Source of the DNA: JBHGBM01 sp041946965
Lineage (GTDB): Bacteria; Acidobacteriota; Terriglobia; Bryobacterales; Bryobacteraceae
Direction of reading: 5' to 3'
DNA: 36,254 nucleotides
Assembly: GCA_041946965.1 (NCBI GenBank)
Contig: JBHGBM010000058.1
Span: forward strand, 1 to 36,254
The notes beneath the pieces are model-generated. The model was not told the origin of the DNA, searched no databases, and saw only the letters and a list, made by a program, of their open reading frames with translations. The position numbers and the translations under genes were made by a program. This document shows positions 34,218 to 36,254 of this stretch, piece by piece (positions within the stretch are counted from its first letter, which is position 1; every line of letters begins with the position of its first letter).

Positions 34218-35606
34218 ATGGGAACACCAGTTACGGTAGCCATACTCGCGGCGGGCCTGGGAACGCGCATGAAGTCGCGGCGCGCCAAAGTTCTGCACGA
34301 GGCCGGCGGCAAGCCGCTGATCGCACACGTGGTGGAGACGGCGCTCCAGGTGGCCCCGCCGGAACGCGTCTTTGTGATCGTCGGGCACCAGGCCGAGGAA
34401 GTGCGCGCGGCAGTGAAGATGCCCGGCGTGCAATTCGTGCTTCAGGCGGAACAAAAGGGCACCGGCCACGCGCTCATGGTGGGCCGCGACCGCATGAGCG
34501 GGCTCGGCGGCCTGCTGGTGATCCTGTATGGCGACGGCCCGCTGATTTCGGCCGCCACGATCCGGCGCCTGATTGCCGCCCAGGAAACGGGCGGCGCAGC
34601 GGGCGTCTTCATCACCGCCATGATGGACGATCCCACCGGATACGGCCGCGTCCTGCGCGACGGTGCGGGGCGCGTGATCGCTATCGTCGAGCAGAAGGCC
34701 GCCACTCCCCAGCAGTTGCAGGTGCGGGAGGCCAACATGGGCCTCTACTGCTGGCGCGCGGACGTGTTCTGGAAGCACCTGTTCGAGATCCGTCCGGATA
34801 ACCCCGCACGCGAATATTACCTCACGGATGTGGTGGGCCTGGCGCTCGGCGCCGGCCAATGCGTCCAGACGCTGTGCGTCGAGGAGGCGTCCGAGGTGCT
34901 GGGGATCAACACCCGCGAGGAACTGGCCCAGGTGGACCGCATCCTGCGCGATCGCAAGGTGCGCGAGTTGATGCTGGCGGGCGTGACGGTGCGCAAGCCT
35001 GAAACCGTAACCGTGGACAGCGGTGTGCGTATCGGGATGGACACCGTGGTGGAGCCGTTCGCGCAGATCCTGGGGGACTCCGTCATCGGCGAGAACTGCC
35101 GCATCGGCGCCTGCTCGATCTTGCGGGACGCGGTGCTGGCGGACGAGGTGGAGGTCTTCCCGTTCACTTCCATCGCCGGCTGCCGCCTGGAAAAGGGCGC
35201 GCACGCGGGACCCTACGCGCGGCTGCGCATGAACAGCCACGTGGGCGAGGGCGCGCGTGTCGGCAATTTCGTCGAACTGAAAAAGACCCGCCTCGGCGCG
35301 GGCAGCAAGGCCATGCACCTCGCTTACCTGGGGGACTCCGAAATCGGCGCCGGGGCCAACATCGGCGCGGGCGCCATCACGTGCAATTACGATGGCGAGC
35401 GCAAGCACGGCACCCGCATCGGCGACGCCGCTTTCATCGGCAGCAACGCCACCCTGGTGGCGCCCATCGAGATCGGCGACGGGGCATATGTGGCGGCGGC
35501 CTCGGTGGTCACCGACCCGGTCCCCCCGGACGCCCTGGCCCTGGGGCGCGCCCGGCAGGTGCTCAAAGAGGGGTGGGCAAAACGGCGGCGGGAACGGAAA
35601 CAATAA
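34218..35606 (+). CDS. glmU: Bifunctional UDP-N-acetylglucosamine pyrophosphorylase/GlcN-1-P acetyltransferase GlmU
   Basis: GlmU acetylates glucosamine-1-phosphate and then uridylylates it to UDP-GlcNAc, the precursor of peptidoglycan and lipid A. The 462-residue product (E. coli 456) has the pyrophosphorylase loop LAAGLGTRMKS at 10-20, QKGTGHA at 79-85 and the metal residue D106 in YGDGPL (usually YGDVPL). Its C-terminal left-handed beta-helix has the acetyltransferase signature region HLAYLGDSEIG and NIGAGAITCNYDG. Both active sites look intact. The start at 34218 is two bases after the yvcK stop; the frame is open upstream only as a shadow of yvcK. An ATCTGCG-type inverted repeat starts five bases after the stop and may act as the transcript end. 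Confidence 0.96.
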   Translation: MGTPVTVAILAAGLGTRMKSRRAKVLHEAGGKPLIAHVVETALQVAPPERVFVIVGHQAEEVRAAVKMPGVQFVLQAEQKGTGHALMVGRDRMSGLGGLLVILYGDGPLISAATIRRLIAAQETGGAAGVFITAMMDDPTGYGRVLRDGAGRVIAIVEQKAATPQQLQVREANMGLYCWRADVFWKHLFEIRPDNPAREYYLTDVVGLALGAGQCVQTLCVEEASEVLGINTREELAQVDRILRDRKVRELMLAGVTVRKPETVTVDSGVRIGMDTVVEPFAQILGDSVIGENCRIGACSILRDAVLADEVEVFPFTSIAGCRLEKGAHAGPYARLRMNSHVGEGARVGNFVELKKTRLGAGSKAMHLAYLGDSEIGAGANIGAGAITCNYDGERKHGTRIGDAAFIGSNATLVAPIEIGDGAYVAAASVVTDPVPPDALALGRARQVLKEGWAKRRRERKQ

Positions 35607-35611
35607 GGGCC

Positions 35612-35690
35612 TTATCTGCGTGCATCTGCGTTCCTCTGCGGCCGGAAAAATCAAGGATTTCACCGCAGATGCAAGCAGATGAAAACAAAT
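35612..35690. repeat. Imperfect inverted repeat of ATCTGCG-type decamers
   Basis: The left arm (35612-35641) holds three tandem 10-bp units: ATCTGCGTGC, ATCTGCGTTC and CTCTGCGG. The right arm (35663-35690) begins CCGCAGATGC and is an imperfect reverse complement with the same spacing. The 21-bp centre would form the loop. Dispersed repeats of this ATCTGCG/CGCAGAT kind occur between genes in many unrelated bacteria. It lies between the convergent glmU and zinc-ribbon genes and could fold into a long hairpin on either transcript. The rest of the 141-bp gap (35607-35747) shows nothing I can assign. Confidence 0.7.
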
Positions 35691-35747
35691 CGGACGCGCA
35701 GGGTCGCAGTAACGCCCTGTCCGGTATATTCCGGTGTGTCGTAGAAT

Positions 35748-36059
35748 CTATCCGGCGGTTGCGGCTGCGCCTTTACGTTGTAAAAAGCACTCCCGGCAAT
35801 AGACTGGACGGCCCTGGGTGGGTTTGAAGGGGACGGTGGTCTGCCTTCCGCACTGCGAGCAGACGGTCAGGGTCTCGACCTTTGAGTGCGCCGCGGGCCC
35901 GGCGCCTCCTCCTCCCTGCCGCTTGCTCTTGCAGGCCTTGCAGCGCTTGGGCTCGTTCTTGAAATTCTTGTCGTGGTAGAAGTGCTGCTCCCCCGCGGTG
36001 AACACGAACTCTGCTCCGCACTCAGTGCATGTGAGAATGCGGTCCTGGAACTCCGGCAT
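35748..36059 (-). CDS. CxxC-x17-CxxC zinc-ribbon protein
   Basis: The 103-residue protein has two cysteine modules. The N-terminal one has CTEC (C11, C14) and, after about 26 residues, CKAC, forming a treble-clef or ribbon with an intervening HFYHDKNF segment. The C-terminal one is CSQC, exactly 17 residues, then CREC, which is the defined CxxC-x17-CxxC domain. All eight cysteines expected for two zinc ions are present. No signal peptide is seen, and a glycine-rich linker joins the halves. Function is unknown; small proteins of this type are often suggested to bind nucleic acid or ribosomes. GGAG lies five bases before the start. The gene is immediately downstream of rpsU, separated by a strong hairpin, and converges on glmU. 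Confidence 0.88.
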   Translation of the reverse strand: MPEFQDRILTCTECGAEFVFTAGEQHFYHDKNFKNEPKRCKACKSKRQGGGGAGPAAHSKVETLTVCSQCGRQTTVPFKPTQGRPVYCRECFLQRKGAAATAG

Positions 36060-36100
36060 AGGTACTCCGCGCCCTGGTAGGACAGGTCTCCGATGGTTGG

Positions 36101-36131
36101 AGCGGGCGGAGCGTCCGTCGCCCCGCCCGCT
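36101..36131 (-). terminator. GC-rich hairpin directly after rpsU
   Basis: Arms 36101-36113 and 36119-36131 pair at 12 of 13 positions around a TCCGT loop. On the minus strand the hairpin begins three bases after the rpsU stop codon. No U-tract follows, so it may attenuate, stabilise or process the rpsU message rather than fully terminate it; the zinc-ribbon gene lies just beyond. Confidence 0.5.
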
Positions 36132-36134
36132 AGG

Positions 36135-36254
36135 TCACTCAACTTCCCGGCGTGTTTTCTTCCGGTTTCGCTTCCGGGCCAGCGCCTGCTTGGCCCGCTT
36201 CTTTTCTCCCGGCTTCAGGTAGAAGGAATGGCGTTTGACTTCCTTGATGATGTC
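36135..36254 (-). CDS. rpsU: 30S ribosomal protein S21, C-terminal part (cut by window edge)
   Basis: The last 39 residues of an S21 protein are visible on the minus strand, ending at a TGA at 36137-36135. They begin DIIKEVKRHSFYLKPGEKKR and continue with a very basic Arg/Lys-rich tail (ARKRNRKKTRRE), characteristic of bacterial S21, which binds the 30S platform and helps base-pair the Shine-Dalgarno helix. The N-terminal part lies outside the window, so nothing can be said about its start or promoter. A strong hairpin follows the stop at once. Confidence 0.85.
   Translation of the reverse strand, partial: DIIKEVKRHSFYLKPGEKKRAKQALARKRNRKKTRREVE

Overview
The window looks like chromosomal DNA from an acidobacterium of the Solibacter/Bryobacter type. 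The base composition is strongly GC-rich, roughly two-thirds G+C by eye. It carries two very large Oar-like outer-membrane receptors, each with a carboxypeptidase-regulatory-like domain at the N-terminus. These sit among Tat-exported sulfatase and Gfo/Idh/MocA proteins, a DUF5060/apiosidase-like glycoside hydrolase and a large esterase. This mix is typical of soil polysaccharide degraders in that phylum. The assignment is an inference from gene content; no rRNA is present.

Layout. The left edge (1-57) holds two diverged 25-bp direct repeats that resemble the end of an insertion sequence. They are followed by a TPR protein (180-725) and an apiosidase-like hydrolase (747-2309). On the minus strand rlmN (6842-5808) leads, by a 7-bp gap, into the first receptor (5800-2297), whose stop overlaps the hydrolase's stop. 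From 6916 to 23656 every gene is on the plus strand with mostly tiny gaps: an M16 peptidase; a TPM/YgcG protein, a nucleotidyltransferase-like protein and LemA; an aldehyde dehydrogenase with a FAH-family dehydratase; a TlpA-type thioredoxin; a Tat sulfatase; a Tat Gfo/Idh/MocA protein; an alpha-oxoamine synthase; a GT28-type glycosyltransferase that apparently starts at CTG; a two-domain esterase; and the second receptor. A minus-strand block follows (27553-23661): M3 oligopeptidase, Gfo/Idh/MocA dehydrogenase and sugar isomerase. The right third is mostly housekeeping: a 2H phosphoesterase, a lysozyme-like protein behind an unrecognised gene, xerD, a CCA-adding-type nucleotidyltransferase, an exported nitroreductase-like protein, a PilZ protein, yvcK-glmU, a CxxC-x17-CxxC zinc-ribbon protein and the 3' end of rpsU at the window edge.

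How the genes fit together. Several products point to plant or algal polysaccharide use: apiosidase-like hydrolase, esterase, sulfatase, two receptors, two Gfo/Idh/MocA proteins, a TIM-barrel isomerase, and a dehydratase-dehydrogenase pair fitting the last two steps of oxidative pentose breakdown to 2-oxoglutarate. They are not one classical locus but are scattered between housekeeping genes. yvcK-glmU links UDP-GlcNAc synthesis with a factor known elsewhere to sense UDP-GlcNAc.

Control signals. Many starts lacking a Shine-Dalgarno have a TANNNT -10-like hexamer 6-12 nt upstream, which suggests leaderless transcripts, while others have strong Shine-Dalgarno sequences. A sigma-54-like site precedes the PilZ gene, and an ATCTGCG-type dispersed inverted repeat follows glmU. 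No tRNA, rRNA, CRISPR array or complete mobile element was seen, and no gene-free stretch exceeds 300 bases.
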